Shown: positions 8,612 through 18,742, counted from the first letter of the stretch. The stretch is 62,929 nucleotides of DNA from Xanthomonas vasicola (GCF_000772705.2 NZ_JSBW02000032.1:1-62929); one strand, 5' to 3'. Made by a program: numbers and translations. The notes: generated by a model not told the origin, from the sequence alone.

Positions 8612-11600
8612 TCAATGGAAATCGCGCGAAGGCAGCTGCATTTCGCCGAGCAGGTCGCTGAGGTCGTGCAGGTCGCCGGCGATGAGGTGCTCCACGCCGT
8701 CCACGCGTTCCCAGCGGCCGCGCACGGCGAGCAGGCGCGATTCCAGCAGTGCGCGGCGGCGGCGTAGCGCAAGATGCGACCAGACGATGACGTTGATCAT
8801 GCCATGCTCGTCTTCCAGGGTGACGAAGATGGTGCCCTTGGCGGTGGCTGGGCGTTGGCGCTGGGTGACCAGGCCGGCGACATGCACACCACTGCCGTGG
8901 CTGCGGCCCTGCAATTCGCGCAGACCCAGGATGCGCCGCTGGCGCATCTGCGGACGCAGCAGCGCCATGGGATGTTGGCGCAAGCTCAGACCGACCGAGC
9001 GGTAATCGGCAAGGATTTCTTCGCCAGCGCGCGGCGCTTCAAACGCCACCGGGCGTTCTTCCGGGCTGCCGGGCAACAACGGGCGACGTGCCTCCACGCC
9101 GGCCATTGCCCAGCGCGCGGCGTTGCGGTTACCCACCATGCCTTGCAAGGCACCGGCTTCGGCCAGTGCCAGGCGCGCTCTTTCGTCGAGTGCGGCGCGC
9201 AGGCAGAGATCGCCGATATCGGCGAAGGCGCGTTGCCGGCGTGCAGCGACGATGCGCTGCGCCACCACTTCCGACAATCCGGCAACCTGCCGTATTCCCA
9301 ACCGGATCGCCGGTTGTTCGCCGGGGTCGTCGTCGCTGCGCCACGGCCGGCCGCCGACCAGGGTGTTGTCCCAGTCGCTGTGCAACACATCGACCGGCAG
9401 CACTTCCACACGTTCGCGCTCGGGGCTGCCGCGGCGTGCGTCCTGCACAATCTGGCTGGCCGAATAAAAACCCATCGGCTGCGCGTTGAGCAGCCCACAG
9501 GCGAATGCGGCGGGCTCGTGGCGTTTGAGCCAGCAACTGGCATAAACGAGTTTGGCGAACGAGGCGGCGTGGCTTTGCGGAAACCCGTAGGAGCCGAAAC
9601 CCTTGATCTGCTCGAAGATCTGGTCGATGAAGGTGGAGGCGTAGCCTTTGCCCTGCATGCGTTCGCGCACGCGTGCACGGTGCTGCTCCATGTCGCCGCC
9701 GCGCCGCCAGGCAGCCATCGAGCGACGCAAATTGTCAGCCTCGCTTTCGGTGTAATCGGCGGCATGCATCAGCAGCTCCATCACCTGCTCCTGAAACAAC
9801 GGCACACCCAACGTTGGTTTGAGGATGTCTTCCACTTCCGGCGACGGGTAGTTCACGTCTTCGCGACCCTGCCGCCTGCGCAGATACGGGTGCACCATGT
9901 CGCCCTGGATGGGGCCTGGCCGCACGATCGCCACTTCGATGACCAAGTCGTAGAACTCTGCAGGTTTGAGCCGCGGCAGCATCGCCATCTGCGCACGCGA
10001 TTCGATCTGGAAGACACCGACGGTGTCTGCGCGCTGGATCATCTTGTAGGTTGGGAGATCGTCACCCGGCAACGTGGCGATGCTGTAGTCGCGCCCGCGG
10101 TGGCCGCGCACCAGGTCCAGTGTTTTGCGGATGCAGGTGAGCATGCCCAGCGCCAGGCAATCGACCTTGAGCAGCTTCATGGTTTCCAGATCGTCCTTGT
10201 CCCACTGGATGATGGTGCGGTCCGCCATCGCGGCGTTTTCCACCGGCACCAGCAGCGACAACGGCTCGTCGGAGATGACAAAGCCGCCGACATGCTGCGA
10301 CAGATGCCGCGGGTGATCGCGCAAATGCTCTGTCACGGCCAAAATCTTGTTGATCAACGGGTTGGCCAGATCGAACCCGGCTTCTTCGATACGCTGTTCC
10401 ATCGGCGTTTCGCCATTGCCCCAGCCGTAGCAATTGGCCAGCAACGCAATCTGGTCCGGCGGCAAACCGAAGGCCTTGGCCACGTCGCGCACCGCACTCT
10501 TGCCGCGATAGCAGATCACCGTCGCCGCCAGCGCCGCACGTTCGCGCCCGTACTTGTTGTAGACGTATTGCAGCACTTCCTCGCGGCGTTCGTGCTCGAA
10601 ATCTACGTCGATGTCCGGCGGCTCGTCGCGTTTTTCGGACAAAAACCGCGCCATCAATAGACGCGTCTCGTCGGGATTGACTGCGGTGATATCCAGCGCA
10701 TAACACACCGCAGAATTGGCCGATGAGCCACGGCCCTGGCAGAGGATGTTCTGCTCGCGCGCGAAGCGCACCACATCCTGGACTGTAAGAAAAAACGCCT
10801 CGTACTTCTTGAGCGCGATCAGCGCCAGCTCTTTTTCGATATCCTCGCGGACCTTTGCCGAGATGCCGCAAGGCCAGCGCTTGCGAATGCCGGCTTCGGT
10901 GAGCTGACGTAGATAACTGGTTGGTGTATGTCCTTCCGGCACCAGCTCTTTGGGATAGGTGTAGCTGATCTTGAAAAGATCGAAGGTGCAGCGCTGTGCC
11001 AACTCCACCGCGGCCTGCAACAACGCATCCGGATAGATATTGCCCAATGCACGCCGGGTACGCAGATGGCGCTCACCATTGCGAAACAGATGCGCGCCGC
11101 AGTCGGCCAGCGGCAGGGTGTGGCGGATAGCAGTCAAGGTGTCTTGCACGATGCGTTCGCGGCGCTGTGCCATATGCACATCGCCGCTGGCCAATGCGGT
11201 CATGCCCAGTTGCTGCGCCAGCACTTGCAGCACCTGCAGGCGCGCGGCATCGTCCTGTTCGCGATGCAGTTCCACTGCCAGAAACGCGCGCTCGCCCAAT
11301 ACCTGGTGCAACCAGGCGCCCTGCTCTGCCTGCGGCTGCGCGCCGGGCAACCACAGCGCAAATACGCCCGGCGCCACATCGCGAAACTGCGCTTCCACTT
11401 CGGCACGCCCTAACCGGTAGGCGCCCTTGCTTGCCGCGCGACGTGCGGTGGTGATCAGCGCGCACAACTGCGGGTAACCGTGCGCGTTTTCCACCAACAG
11501 CACGAAGCGGGTGCCATCGACCAGGGTGAACTCGCTGCCGACAATCAAGCGCACGCCGGTGACACGCGATGCTTCCAGGCCACGCACAATGCCGGCGAGC

Positions 11601-11863
11601 GAGCATTCGTCGGTAATGGCCAAGGCGCTGTAACCGCAATGCTGCGCGCGCGCGAACAACTGCTCGGCACTGGAGGCGCCACGCAGGAACGAGAAATCCG
11701 ACAGGCAATGCAGCTCGGCATATGCAGGCATCCCATCGGCAACTTGCGCGTGGGTGATGTCGTCGTTGGCCGCGAGCAAACGCGCAGCCACATTCCAGGC
11801 GCGCGGCATGCGCCCGCCAGGGGTGTCGCGGTCTACGCCATCGATGGCGTCATCCCAACTCAT
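8612..11863 (-). CDS. dnaE2: Error-prone DNA polymerase DnaE2 (ImuC)
   Basis: The 1083-aa C-family polymerase is the catalytic part of the SOS mutasome that copies past lesions. It has an N-terminal PHP domain beginning [18 protein letters not shown], the palm motif [14 protein letters not shown] with acidic residues Asp417, Asp419 and Asp421, a helix-hairpin-helix region, and a C-terminal OB domain ([20 protein letters not shown]). It lacks the beta-clamp/tau tail of replicative DnaE1. The length matches Xanthomonas DnaE2. A shorter start at MPAYAELHC (11734) is possible. It is the last gene of lexA2-imuA-imuB-dnaE2, 174 bases after imuB, and should be induced by DNA damage through LexA2. 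Confidence 0.95.
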   Translation of the reverse strand: MSWDDAIDGVDRDTPGGRMPRAWNVAARLLAANDDITHAQVADGMPAYAELHCLSDFSFLRGASSAEQLFARAQHCGYSALAITDECSLAGIVRGLEASRVTGVRLIVGSEFTLVDGTRFVLLVENAHGYPQLCALITTARRAASKGAYRLGRAEVEAQFRDVAPGVFALWLPGAQPQAEQGAWLHQVLGERAFLAVELHREQDDAARLQVLQVLAQQLGMTALASGDVHMAQRRERIVQDTLTAIRHTLPLADCGAHLFRNGERHLRTRRALGNIYPDALLQAAVELAQRCTFDLFKISYTYPKELVPEGHTPTSYLRQLTEAGIRKRWPCGISAKVREDIEKELALIALKKYEAFFLTVQDVVRFAREQNILCQGRGSSANSAVCYALDITAVNPDETRLLMARFLSEKRDEPPDIDVDFEHERREEVLQYVYNKYGRERAALAATVICYRGKSAVRDVAKAFGLPPDQIALLANCYGWGNGETPMEQRIEEAGFDLANPLINKILAVTEHLRDHPRHLSQHVGGFVISDEPLSLLVPVENAAMADRTIIQWDKDDLETMKLLKVDCLALGMLTCIRKTLDLVRGHRGRDYSIATLPGDDLPTYKMIQRADTVGVFQIESRAQMAMLPRLKPAEFYDLVIEVAIVRPGPIQGDMVHPYLRRRQGREDVNYPSPEVEDILKPTLGVPLFQEQVMELLMHAADYTESEADNLRRSMAAWRRGGDMEQHRARVRERMQGKGYASTFIDQIFEQIKGFGSYGFPQSHAASFAKLVYASCWLKRHEPAAFACGLLNAQPMGFYSASQIVQDARRGSPERERVEVLPVDVLHSDWDNTLVGGRPWRSDDDPGEQPAIRLGIRQVAGLSEVVAQRIVAARRQRAFADIGDLCLRAALDERARLALAEAGALQGMVGNRNAARWAMAGVEARRPLLPGSPEERPVAFEAPRAGEEILADYRSVGLSLRQHPMALLRPQMRQRRILGLRELQGRSHGSGVHVAGLVTQRQRPATAKGTIFVTLEDEHGMINVIVWSHLALRRRRALLESRLLAVRGRWERVDGVEHLIAGDLHDLSDLLGEMQLPSRDFH

Positions 11864-12037
11864 GGATGGCTACCTTCAACAGCGCGCTGCGCCATATGGT
11901 TTTTACAGTGCGCAGCAGATCGCATCGTTGCCGATGATGCTGCGTTTTGCCTGGAGCCCTGACATTGGCCACGCACGCTCCAGTGGCAACCACCACCCAC
12001 ACAGCACTTGCTTCGATACCGCGCGAACATGCGGCGA

Positions 12038-13456
12038 TCACGCAAACCACCCATGCAGCATCCAGCCATCTACCCGGCCAGGTGCGGCGAAGGCCCAGCC
12101 GCGCCGGCCGCGCGCAGTCTCCACCACGTAGTAATCGCGACGCGCTTCGTCGTCGTCCCACCAACCACTTTCCAGCCGTTCCGGGCCCGACACAATGCGC
12201 AGGTGTGGATCGTGTAGAGGTACCGGCTGCGGCAGCAGCCAGGTAGGGCGCGGCGGACGTGGCGGCGCAGCGGCTTCGCGCACGGCATCGCCGATGGCGC
12301 GACGCCACGCGCGCTCCGGGCGCGGGTCGTCGGCCGGCAGGACGCGATACACCGCATCGTCGCCAAGCCGCGCGCGCAGGCGCTCGCGCAGTTGTGGCCA
12401 TTCCACCGATTGTTGCGCGCGTTGATCGAACAGGTCGCACATGGCCGGCACGAACGGTGGCAGTTGCCGTGCCAGCAGGCGCATCGCTACCACCGGCCGC
12501 GGGATCTCCACCCGCTCCAGCCGGTTGCGGGCCAGCTCGAAGAGCAACGTGGGCGCGCGTTCCGGCGTCAGCAGGCCGATCTCCACATCGGTAGCCCCTT
12601 CTTCATGCTCCAGACGCAGTAAAAACCGCTGCACCCCGCCATCGCGAATGGACAGATACGTGCACAGGTCACCGATCAGGCGACGCAACGGAAACAGCAG
12701 CGCTGGATGCGTTTCCACTTCGTACCCCAGCTCCACGCGGTGGTCGAAATGGTCTGGCGGCGCGTAGCACTCCAGCGGGTCGTCGACCTGGCCGTAGAGG
12801 CGATCCAGATGATCGAGCAGGCCCGCACCGAAGCGCCGGCGTATCCCATCGCGCGGCAAGGCGCGCACCGCCGCCAGCGTGCGCACGCCCATGTGCTGCA
12901 GACGCTCGCCGGCATCGTCGGGCAATGCGGCGCGGCGTACCGGCACTTTGTCGAGCGTGCTGTGCAGGGCCGGTAACTGCGTCACCACCATGCCGTCGCG
13001 CAGGCCGGCCAGCACGCGCGCCGCACGCGGCGTGGGCGCCAGCGCAAGCCGGTGCTGGAAACCCAAGGCCTGCAGCTCATCGCGCAGGCGGCGCTCGAAG
13101 CGTGGCCATGGGCCGAACAGGCGAAAGCTGGCGCCAGCTTCCAGCACGATGGCGTGCGACCACTGCTGGCTCACCAGCGAACTATGCCGATACGCCCAAG
13201 CCGCAAGAAACCGCTGCGTGCGCGCTTCGTTGTGCGCGTCGTAATCGATGGTGCGCACTTGGGTCATCAAGGCATGCGCTGCCGACAGCCGCATGCCGGC
13301 CTTCAGCCCGGCCGCACCAGCCGCGGCATTGACCGAATGCAGGCTGCGCAACTGCGCCGGGCCTTCCACCAGCACCAGCGGCGCCTGCGGCTCTTCCAGA
13401 CGCCGAAGGACAGCGTCCAGTGCCAGCTGCGGCAGCACTATGCAAGCCCACAACAT
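12038..13456 (-). CDS. imuB: ImuB, Y-family polymerase-like mutasome subunit
   Basis: The 472-aa protein starts MLWACIVLPQLALDAVLRR, a degenerate form of the Y-family N-terminus: the metal-binding aspartates of active polymerases are missing, as is known for ImuB. It acts as the hub joining ImuA and DnaE2 to the sliding clamp. Y-family little-finger and helix-hairpin regions are recognisable (RLQHMGVRTLAAVRALPRDG, RRFGAGLLDHLDRLYGQ). The gene starts 9 bases after imuA and is surely co-transcribed with it. Confidence 0.93.
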   Translation of the reverse strand: MLWACIVLPQLALDAVLRRLEEPQAPLVLVEGPAQLRSLHSVNAAAGAAGLKAGMRLSAAHALMTQVRTIDYDAHNEARTQRFLAAWAYRHSSLVSQQWSHAIVLEAGASFRLFGPWPRFERRLRDELQALGFQHRLALAPTPRAARVLAGLRDGMVVTQLPALHSTLDKVPVRRAALPDDAGERLQHMGVRTLAAVRALPRDGIRRRFGAGLLDHLDRLYGQVDDPLECYAPPDHFDHRVELGYEVETHPALLFPLRRLIGDLCTYLSIRDGGVQRFLLRLEHEEGATDVEIGLLTPERAPTLLFELARNRLERVEIPRPVVAMRLLARQLPPFVPAMCDLFDQRAQQSVEWPQLRERLRARLGDDAVYRVLPADDPRPERAWRRAIGDAVREAAAPPRPPRPTWLLPQPVPLHDPHLRIVSGPERLESGWWDDDEARRDYYVVETARGRRGWAFAAPGRVDGWMLHGWFA

Positions 13457-13465
13457 GCGCGCGCC

Positions 13466-14119
13466 TCAATGCGCCAGCCGCAACGGCTGCGGCGGCACCT
13501 GCCCGCCGCGGCATTTGCGCACTTGCCAGGCATCGCGCTCAGGCAAAAATTCCAGCCGCAAGGCAGCCGGCGATGCATTCACCGCATGGCGGCGATCGCG
13601 CAGTGCGAAGGCGCAGCAGTTGCCGCTATCGGCGGCCACCTGCAACCGGCGCAGCGCACGCGCATCGCCGGTCTGCGGCCAGCCCAGCACCGCTGCGCAG
13701 GCGCCGCTGCGCAGGCATTGTTCGAACGCCCATAACGCTTCGCGCGGCTCGGCCTGCACCACTTCCAGATGCTCCAGCACCACCCCGCCCGCCTGCCACG
13801 CCGGCGCGTAAGGAATCAACGGCGGCGCCACCAGTACCACCCGGCTGCTGCTGGCGGTCATGCGTGCCAGCATCGGCAGCAACAAGGCGATCTCACCGAT
13901 GCCATGCGCAGGTAACAGCAACTCGGTCAACGCACGTCGCGGCCAGCCGCCGTCGGGCAGCAATGCATCCAATGCGGCATGCCCGGTGGATTCGCCGCCA
14001 TTGGCGGTGGCCGTGCCCTGGCCCGCACGCCAGACCGTGCGCGCAGCCAGCAGGGCGTCCAACGGCAGTGCCACCGCCGCATTGCCGTCCTGTCTGATGC
14101 GCGCCGGCTCCTGGCTCAT
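13466..14119 (-). CDS. imuA: ImuA, RecA/SulA-like mutasome subunit
   Basis: The 217-aa protein is the RecA-related partner of ImuB and DnaE2. Visible family features are GHAALDALLPDGGWPRRALT near residue 50, the sequence LPAHGIGEIALLLP where a P-loop would lie (the canonical GKT is degenerate), and the RVVLVAPPLIPYAPAWQ strand. A single base separates its ATG (14117-14119) from the lexA2 stop codon, showing translational coupling. Confidence 0.92.
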   Translation of the reverse strand: MSQEPARIRQDGNAAVALPLDALLAARTVWRAGQGTATANGGESTGHAALDALLPDGGWPRRALTELLLPAHGIGEIALLLPMLARMTASSSRVVLVAPPLIPYAPAWQAGGVVLEHLEVVQAEPREALWAFEQCLRSGACAAVLGWPQTGDARALRRLQVAADSGNCCAFALRDRRHAVNASPAALRLEFLPERDAWQVRKCRGGQVPPQPLRLAH

Positions 14120-14120
14120 C

Positions 14121-14726
14121 TCAGCCCTGCCGGATCAGGCCGCAGTACAGCCCTTCGATCGCGAAGTCGGCATCAGCTGCCACCACGATTGGCGCATGCG
14201 CGCGATTGCGCGGCAGCAGGCGGATACGCTCGGCGCCGCGTTCCAGGCGCTTGATGGTGATTTCGCCGTCCACCCGCGCCACCACGATCTGCCCATCGCG
14301 CGCCTCATTGCTGCGATGCACGCCCACCAGGTCGCCATCCAGAATGCCATCGTCGATCATCGAATCGCCCTGCACCTGCAGCAGATAATCCGGGCGCAGC
14401 GAAAACAGCGCGCGGTCCAGCCAGAGTTGACGCTCCAGGCCGATATCCGCACCGATCGGCAGGCCTGCTGCCACTCGCCCCAGCACCGGCAAATTCAACA
14501 GCGCATCGCGCCCAGCGCGACCGGGCATGCGGATACCGCGTTTCTGATTAGGCAGCAGCTCGATCAACCCGGCATCGGCCAGCGCCTGCACGTGCTTTTG
14601 CGCGGCATTGCGCGAGGCAAACCCGAAGGCCTGCGCGATCTCGGCCAGGCTGGGCGACACCCCTGCCTGGGCCTGCTCCTGCAGGAACACCAGTACGGCG
14701 GCACGTTGGGGGGACAGTGGTGGCAT
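14121..14726 (-). CDS. lexA2: LexA2, SOS repressor of the imu operon
   Basis: The 201-aa repressor has an N-terminal winged helix (PSLAEIAQAFGFASRNAAQ) and a C-terminal S24 self-cleavage domain. The cleavage dipeptide is in a GRVAAGLPIGA context, the catalytic serine is in VQGDSMIDDGILDGD, and the lysine is in VARVDGEITIKR. Cleavage stimulated by RecA after DNA damage should derepress the operon. It is the first gene of the mutasome operon and faces its own operator 29 bases upstream. Xanthomonads commonly carry two lexA genes; this is the one linked to imuA-imuB-dnaE2. Confidence 0.95.
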   Translation of the reverse strand: MPPLSPQRAAVLVFLQEQAQAGVSPSLAEIAQAFGFASRNAAQKHVQALADAGLIELLPNQKRGIRMPGRAGRDALLNLPVLGRVAAGLPIGADIGLERQLWLDRALFSLRPDYLLQVQGDSMIDDGILDGDLVGVHRSNEARDGQIVVARVDGEITIKRLERGAERIRLLPRNRAHAPIVVAADADFAIEGLYCGLIRQG

Positions 14727-14754
14727 CGGGGCGCGGCAGCCGGTGGGGACAAGG

Positions 14755-14768
14755 TGTACATTTGTACA
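14755..14768 (-). promoter_or_regulatory. LexA2 operator
   Basis: The perfect palindrome TGTACAAATGTACA (minus strand) matches the published Xanthomonas LexA2 recognition sequence TGTAC-N4-GTACA. It ends 29 bases before the lexA2 start, so the operon is very probably autorepressed. Confidence 0.93.
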
Positions 14769-14842
14769 CCCATCAGTCGCAGCAGGCGAGATTGGCTAGC
14801 TGAGCCGCTTCAGCACAGTGCTTGCGACTGGCCGAGGACAGA

Positions 14843-14850
14843 GTTATAAC
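14843..14850 (+). promoter_or_regulatory. Possible promoter/operator of the AbrB-Doc pair
   Basis: The palindrome GTTATAAC contains a -10-like TATAAC and lies 26 bases before the antitoxin start. Toxin-antitoxin operons are usually autoregulated at such a site. The assignment rests on position and symmetry only. Confidence 0.35.
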
Positions 14851-14875
14851 TTACGTACTAACGCAAGGTGCCGTC

Positions 14876-15097
14876 ATGAAACTCAAGATCACTGCCATCG
14901 GCAACTCCGCCGGCGTCATCCTGCCCAAGGAACTGCTGGCCCGCCTGCGGCTTGGAAAAGGCGACGAACTCTATGCACTGGAAACGCCCGACGGCATCAA
15001 GCTGACCGCCTTCGACCCGACATTGGCGGCGCAGATGGATGTGGCTGAGCAGGTGATGCGCGACCGCCGCACCTTGCTCAACAAGCTGGCGCAGTAA
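14876..15097 (+). CDS. AbrB/MazE-type antitoxin
   Basis: The 73-aa protein starts MKLKITAIGNSAGVILPKEL, the canonical swapped-hairpin AbrB/SpoVT DNA-binding domain, and ends in an acidic-to-basic helix (QMDVAEQVMRDRRTLLNKL) that should wrap the toxin. I use ATG 14876 rather than longer in-frame starts because the domain begins exactly there. It is followed 9 bases later by doc. It should neutralise Doc and repress the operon. Confidence 0.9.
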   Translation: MKLKITAIGNSAGVILPKELLARLRLGKGDELYALETPDGIKLTAFDPTLAAQMDVAEQVMRDRRTLLNKLAQ

Positions 15098-15106
15098 CCC
15101 ACACGC

Positions 15107-15532
15107 ATGATCATCTGGATCGAGCGGCCGCTTGCGTTAGCCATTCATGACCGCCAGCTGGCCGAGCATGGCGGTGGAAGCGGTGTGCGTGACGATACAC
15201 TACTCGATTCGGCGCTTGCCAGACCCAAACAATTGTTGGCGTATGGCGAGCCACCGCCGGACCTGGCGGCCCTTGCAGCCAGCCTGGCGTATGGCCTGGC
15301 CCGCAATCATCCATTTGTCGATGGCAACAAGCGCACCGCAGCGGTCGCCTGCGAAACTTTCATCGTGCTCAATGGAGCCACCTTGCAGGCAGGTGACCTG
15401 GAACTCTACGGTTTTTATATCGGTCTGGCGGATGGCTCGCTCGATGAAGCCGCTTGTGCAGCTTGGCTACGCCCACGCTTGCAATCCCGGCACCAGCAAC
15501 GCGTACATGAGTCAGCACCGAACTACGGCTGA
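15107..15532 (+). CDS. doc: Doc-family toxin (Fic fold)
   Basis: The 141-aa product carries the Doc/Fic core HPFVDGNKRTA with His68, Phe70, Asp72, Asn74, Lys75 and Arg76, the short Doc version of the Fic motif. Doc phosphorylates elongation factor Tu and stops translation; this is known for phage P1 Doc and inferred here. Length and the HDRQLAEHGG / DTLLDSALARP features fit the family. All key residues are present, so the toxin looks active. It forms a two-gene operon with the AbrB-type antitoxin. Confidence 0.92.
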   Translation: MIIWIERPLALAIHDRQLAEHGGGSGVRDDTLLDSALARPKQLLAYGEPPPDLAALAASLAYGLARNHPFVDGNKRTAAVACETFIVLNGATLQAGDLELYGFYIGLADGSLDEAACAAWLRPRLQSRHQQRVHESAPNYG

Positions 15533-15739
15533 GGTGAAAGACATGTCGCATCAGACGCGCTACACATGCCTGATGCACGGACGCCTTTTTGCTGGATTCT
15601 AGAAGCGGCTACAAAAACGGCTGCGCAGCGAACAGGCGTGCGAGGTCGGTACCCCAGACGGCGGGTACCACTCATCCTCCAACGACTCCGCTCCGTCCAC
15701 GCGCACCTGAAAACTGCTCGCCACGTTTAGGTCGCCGCG

Positions 15740-16255
15740 CTAAGCGCCCTTGGCTTCGGCACGCTTCCGCGTCGCAGCCGCTTTCTTCGCTGCAGCCTTA
15801 CGCAATGCCGGCCCCTTGGTCTCAGCCGCCTTCTTCGCCGCTGTTGAACGATCACTGGCCGTGCGCTTTTTTGCGGCGCTCGTGGTCTGCGTGGACAACG
15901 CCTGTTTACCCACTGTCTTCTTGGCGGTGGTGCCCTTGCTGGCAGTCTTCAAGGCTTTCTTGGCGCCGGCCGAGCGCGTGGGCGAGACCGGCTTTCTGGA
16001 AGTTGCAGCTGCGGTGTCTTGTGCGGCTTTCTTCTTGGTGGCCTTGGACGCGGAGCTGGACGGCGCAACATCCACACCATCGCGGCGCGCCTTGGACAAG
16101 CCGATCGCAATGGCCTGCTTGGTGCTTTTCACCCCATGCGCGCCTTCGCGTACCTGGTCGATTTCTTCTTTGACATATTCGCCGGCCTGGGTACTGGCCG
16201 ACTTTCCTTCGCGCTTGTCCTCGGCGGCAGCGCGGCGCGTCTTGGTCTGTGGCAT
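15740..16255 (-). CDS. Lys/Ala-rich DUF6496 protein (histone H1-like tail)
   Basis: The 171-aa protein has two parts. Residues 1-70 carry the KSASTQAGEYVKEEIDQVRE...HGVKSTKQAIAIGLSKAR segment seen in DUF6496 proteins. The rest is a low-complexity tail of KK, AKK and AAAKKA repeats like histone H1 or AlgP. It probably binds nucleic acid in the cytoplasm. I start at MPQTKTRR (16253-16255); a longer frame upstream has atypical composition. The 207 bases between doc and this gene hold nothing I recognise. Confidence 0.75.
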   Translation of the reverse strand: MPQTKTRRAAAEDKREGKSASTQAGEYVKEEIDQVREGAHGVKSTKQAIAIGLSKARRDGVDVAPSSSASKATKKKAAQDTAAATSRKPVSPTRSAGAKKALKTASKGTTAKKTVGKQALSTQTTSAAKKRTASDRSTAAKKAAETKGPALRKAAAKKAAATRKRAEAKGA

Positions 16256-16415
16256 GGCACTTCTCAGGCTGTGGATGGCTCGATGTAACAAGCGTTGCGT
16301 CAATGCACAGTGGGCGCGATGCTCACCTGGCGTTGAAGCGTATGTGGCATCTCGCCAACACACGCTTGCACAGCGACTGATCGCATCAACTACATGCACA
16401 ACCGCCCAGCGATCA

Positions 16416-16757
16416 CTACGCCTCGCCGGCCGGTAACGGTTCGCCTTGCGCATCGTAAGCGGGCGGGTGATAGAAATTGACCGTCTTCAACGGTGCCTGG
16501 CCGGTATTACGTATCTCGTGCGTTTCGCCGCGCTCGATCACGATCAGGCTGCCGGCCTGTAGCGCATGCGTCTGCCCCTCGACGACCGCCACGCCAGTGC
16601 CGTCGACCACGTACAACCATTGATCGGCACCACGGTGGCGATTGTCGGGCCCGCCTTCGCCCTCGCCCGGCGCAATCACCATCTCGGCGGCCTGCACCTG
16701 GCGCACCGAAAAAAGCACCTTGAACGCGTCGGTCAATGGCAGTTGTGCAATCTGCAT
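16416..16757 (-). CDS. Small cupin-domain protein
   Basis: The 113-aa single-domain cupin_2 protein has motif 1 around GPDNRHRGADQWLYVVDG (His41, possibly Gln46) and motif 2 around ERGETHEIRNTG (His80). The metal set is thinner than in a full cupin (one His in motif 1 and a Gln where a Glu is usual). Such proteins act as isomerases, dioxygenases or sensors; no substrate can be named. It is a single gene between the DUF6496 and GIY-YIG genes. Confidence 0.8.
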   Translation of the reverse strand: MQIAQLPLTDAFKVLFSVRQVQAAEMVIAPGEGEGGPDNRHRGADQWLYVVDGTGVAVVEGQTHALQAGSLIVIERGETHEIRNTGQAPLKTVNFYHPPAYDAQGEPLPAGEA

Positions 16758-16820
16758 ATGGCACTCCTCAGGGATGAGGCGATGTTGAGCCGACGCACGT
16801 CAACGCGCTGGCAACACTGC

Positions 16821-17414
16821 TTAGCCGTTACGGTAATACCAAGCCCAGATGTGCTCGGGCAGATGCGCCTGCACGGGAAAATCCAATGCGCAGTAGCCAT
16901 CGAGTACATCGCGCAGCGCACGTTGTGCCGGCGTGGGGCCGATCAGGCCATCGCGTTCGTCCGCGCTCAACTGCACTGCGGCCCAGTCGTACAGTCGATC
17001 GATGCGCTGCGCCATGGCTGCCTGCAGCCAATCGCGTAGTACGAACACGCGATAACCGCCCTGCTGCAATCCAGCTATGGCACCTTCCAATGCATCGCCC
17101 GCGCCCCGAAACCATTCGGTATGCCCACCGGCTACTGCACGGATTGCCATCGGTGCCGGTGCGTTGTGCGCAAGCAGCGGGCGCCGCAGTTGCAGCTCTA
17201 GATCGCGTGCATCGCGCTCGCGCTCGGTCTCCACCAACAATCCGCGTTCCAGATCGAAAAAATCGAACCAGCGCGGATGCAGGCTACCGATACGCCCCAA
17301 CGGATCGCGCGAAAAACCGATCTTGCAATGGTCTTCCCACTGGCAAGGGAACACATAGGTGAAGCAGCGCCCGTCGATGGCCACTGGTGTACTGCTGCGT
17401 CCGCGAACGCTCAT
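16821..17414 (-). CDS. GIY-YIG nuclease-related protein
   Basis: The 197-aa product has a GIY-YIG-like core in its first 70 residues: CFTYVFPCQWEDHCKIGFSR (tyrosine strand and KIG), then GRIGSLHPRW and the ETERERDARDLELQL helix that carries the catalytic glutamate in this class. The C-terminal part (DWLQAAMAQRIDRL...HIWAWYYRNG) is not recognised. Its ATG overlaps the stop codon of the DUF763 gene by 4 bases, so the two are translationally coupled and probably work together, perhaps in DNA repair or processing (inference). Confidence 0.7.
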   Translation of the reverse strand: MSVRGRSSTPVAIDGRCFTYVFPCQWEDHCKIGFSRDPLGRIGSLHPRWFDFFDLERGLLVETERERDARDLELQLRRPLLAHNAPAPMAIRAVAGGHTEWFRGAGDALEGAIAGLQQGGYRVFVLRDWLQAAMAQRIDRLYDWAAVQLSADERDGLIGPTPAQRALRDVLDGYCALDFPVQAHLPEHIWAWYYRNG

Positions 17415-18742
17415 CGGCGACCTGCACGCGCGCGTGTCACCTGCGCAACATGCGCATCCTCTGGTGCAGATTCCCAACCGAACACGCTGCGCCCGCCATA
17501 GCGATGCGAATCGCGACGTTCCTGCGCGATGTAGTCTTCTACGGTCGGCCCGTGTGCAGTGGCTTCAAGGCGACGCGCCTGTGCGTCCAGCCGTGCGATC
17601 GCCTGCAAGCGTTCGTCGTTGCCCAGCTTAGCCTGCTGCATCGCCTGCTTGAGCACGCCGATGGTGTGATCGAGCACGCGTGTCGGCACCGGGAACGGTT
17701 GCCGGTCCTTGCCACCATGCGCAAGCGAAAAACGCGCCGGGTCGCTGAAACGGCATGGCGTGCCATGCACCACTTCGGCCACCATAGCCAGCGAGCGCAA
17801 GGTGCGCGCACCCACGCCTGGGACTTGCAGCAACGCGGTGAAATCGCGAGGGCCCGCTTCGGCGGCGGCGGCCAGGCTGGCGTGCAGCCTGCGTGTGATC
17901 ACGTTCTCGCTGCGCACATCATGATGGTCGGGCATGGACAGATGCGGTTGCTGCGCCGGGTCCCAGGCGTGCCCGGCGAACAGATCGCCAGTGACCGGGC
18001 CTTGCACAGCAGTCGCTGCCGCAGGCGCTTCTACACCCGCAATGCGTTGCCAGTGGCGTGCCAGCTGATCCGGCGCCGTGCTATGCAGCAGCTCAACCTG
18101 CGCATCGCGCGAGGCAGCTGCGCGATGGTCGGCAAGATTGACGATGTTGCCCTGATGCGCGCCATCGATGGCGGCATGCGGCGCATCTACAAAACTGCTA
18201 AGGCCTTCGGAGAGCCAGTGATATCGGCGCGCCTGCTTGCGCTGCCCATGCATTCCTTGCTGCACCACCACCCAGCGGCCGTCGTCGCTGACGATAAAAC
18301 CGTGCAGATACAGATCGAACCCGTCCTGTACTGCGGCACTGTCCACCTTGGCGACCAGTCGGCTGGCCTGCGCCAACGCGGCGCCATCCAGCCCCACCGC
18401 ATCGCCCACTGCCAGCAATTCCGCAGGCGTGGCGCGCGAATGCCGGCCACGCCCGCCACACACATGAATACCCAGCTCGCCGGACAACGGCGTCAACCCA
18501 CGCTTGAGTGCGCCGATCACGCTGGTGGTAATGCCCGACGAATGCCAGTCCATGCCCATCACCGCACCGAACGATTGGAACCAGAACGGGTGCGCAAGCC
18601 GCCGCAACAATTCATCGCGCCCATAGGTATGCACGATCGCCTCGCACATCACCGCGCCAAGCCGCGTCATCCGCTCACCCAACCAATGCGGAACGCGTCC
18701 ACCATGCAGGGGAAGATCTGCACTGCCACCGCGCCGGCTCAT
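17411..18742 (-). CDS. DUF763 domain protein
   Basis: The 443-aa protein matches DUF763: an N-terminal RRGGSADLPLHGGRVPHWLG segment, the middle motif HSSGITTSVIGALKRGLTP, and a helix-hairpin-helix-like LLQVPGVGARTLRSLAMVAE near residue 295. The HhH element suggests DNA or nucleotide contact. I start at MSRRGGS (18740-18742), where similarity to the family begins. The family's function is unknown. It is the first gene of a pair with the GIY-YIG gene (4-base overlap). Confidence 0.85.
   Translation of the reverse strand: MSRRGGSADLPLHGGRVPHWLGERMTRLGAVMCEAIVHTYGRDELLRRLAHPFWFQSFGAVMGMDWHSSGITTSVIGALKRGLTPLSGELGIHVCGGRGRHSRATPAELLAVGDAVGLDGAALAQASRLVAKVDSAAVQDGFDLYLHGFIVSDDGRWVVVQQGMHGQRKQARRYHWLSEGLSSFVDAPHAAIDGAHQGNIVNLADHRAAASRDAQVELLHSTAPDQLARHWQRIAGVEAPAAATAVQGPVTGDLFAGHAWDPAQQPHLSMPDHHDVRSENVITRRLHASLAAAAEAGPRDFTALLQVPGVGARTLRSLAMVAEVVHGTPCRFSDPARFSLAHGGKDRQPFPVPTRVLDHTIGVLKQAMQQAKLGNDERLQAIARLDAQARRLEATAHGPTVEDYIAQERRDSHRYGGRSVFGWESAPEDAHVAQVTRARAGRR

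Noticed and set aside
8774..10660. 628-codon plus-strand open frame opposite dnaE2
   Set aside because: It is the antisense shadow of a GC-rich gene; composition (His/Arg/Gln-rich) and lack of family features show it is not coding.
15740..16453. Longer 237-codon start for the DUF6496 protein
   Set aside because: The first 66 codons are Cys/His/Trp-rich and unlike the family; MPQTKTRR is the natural start.
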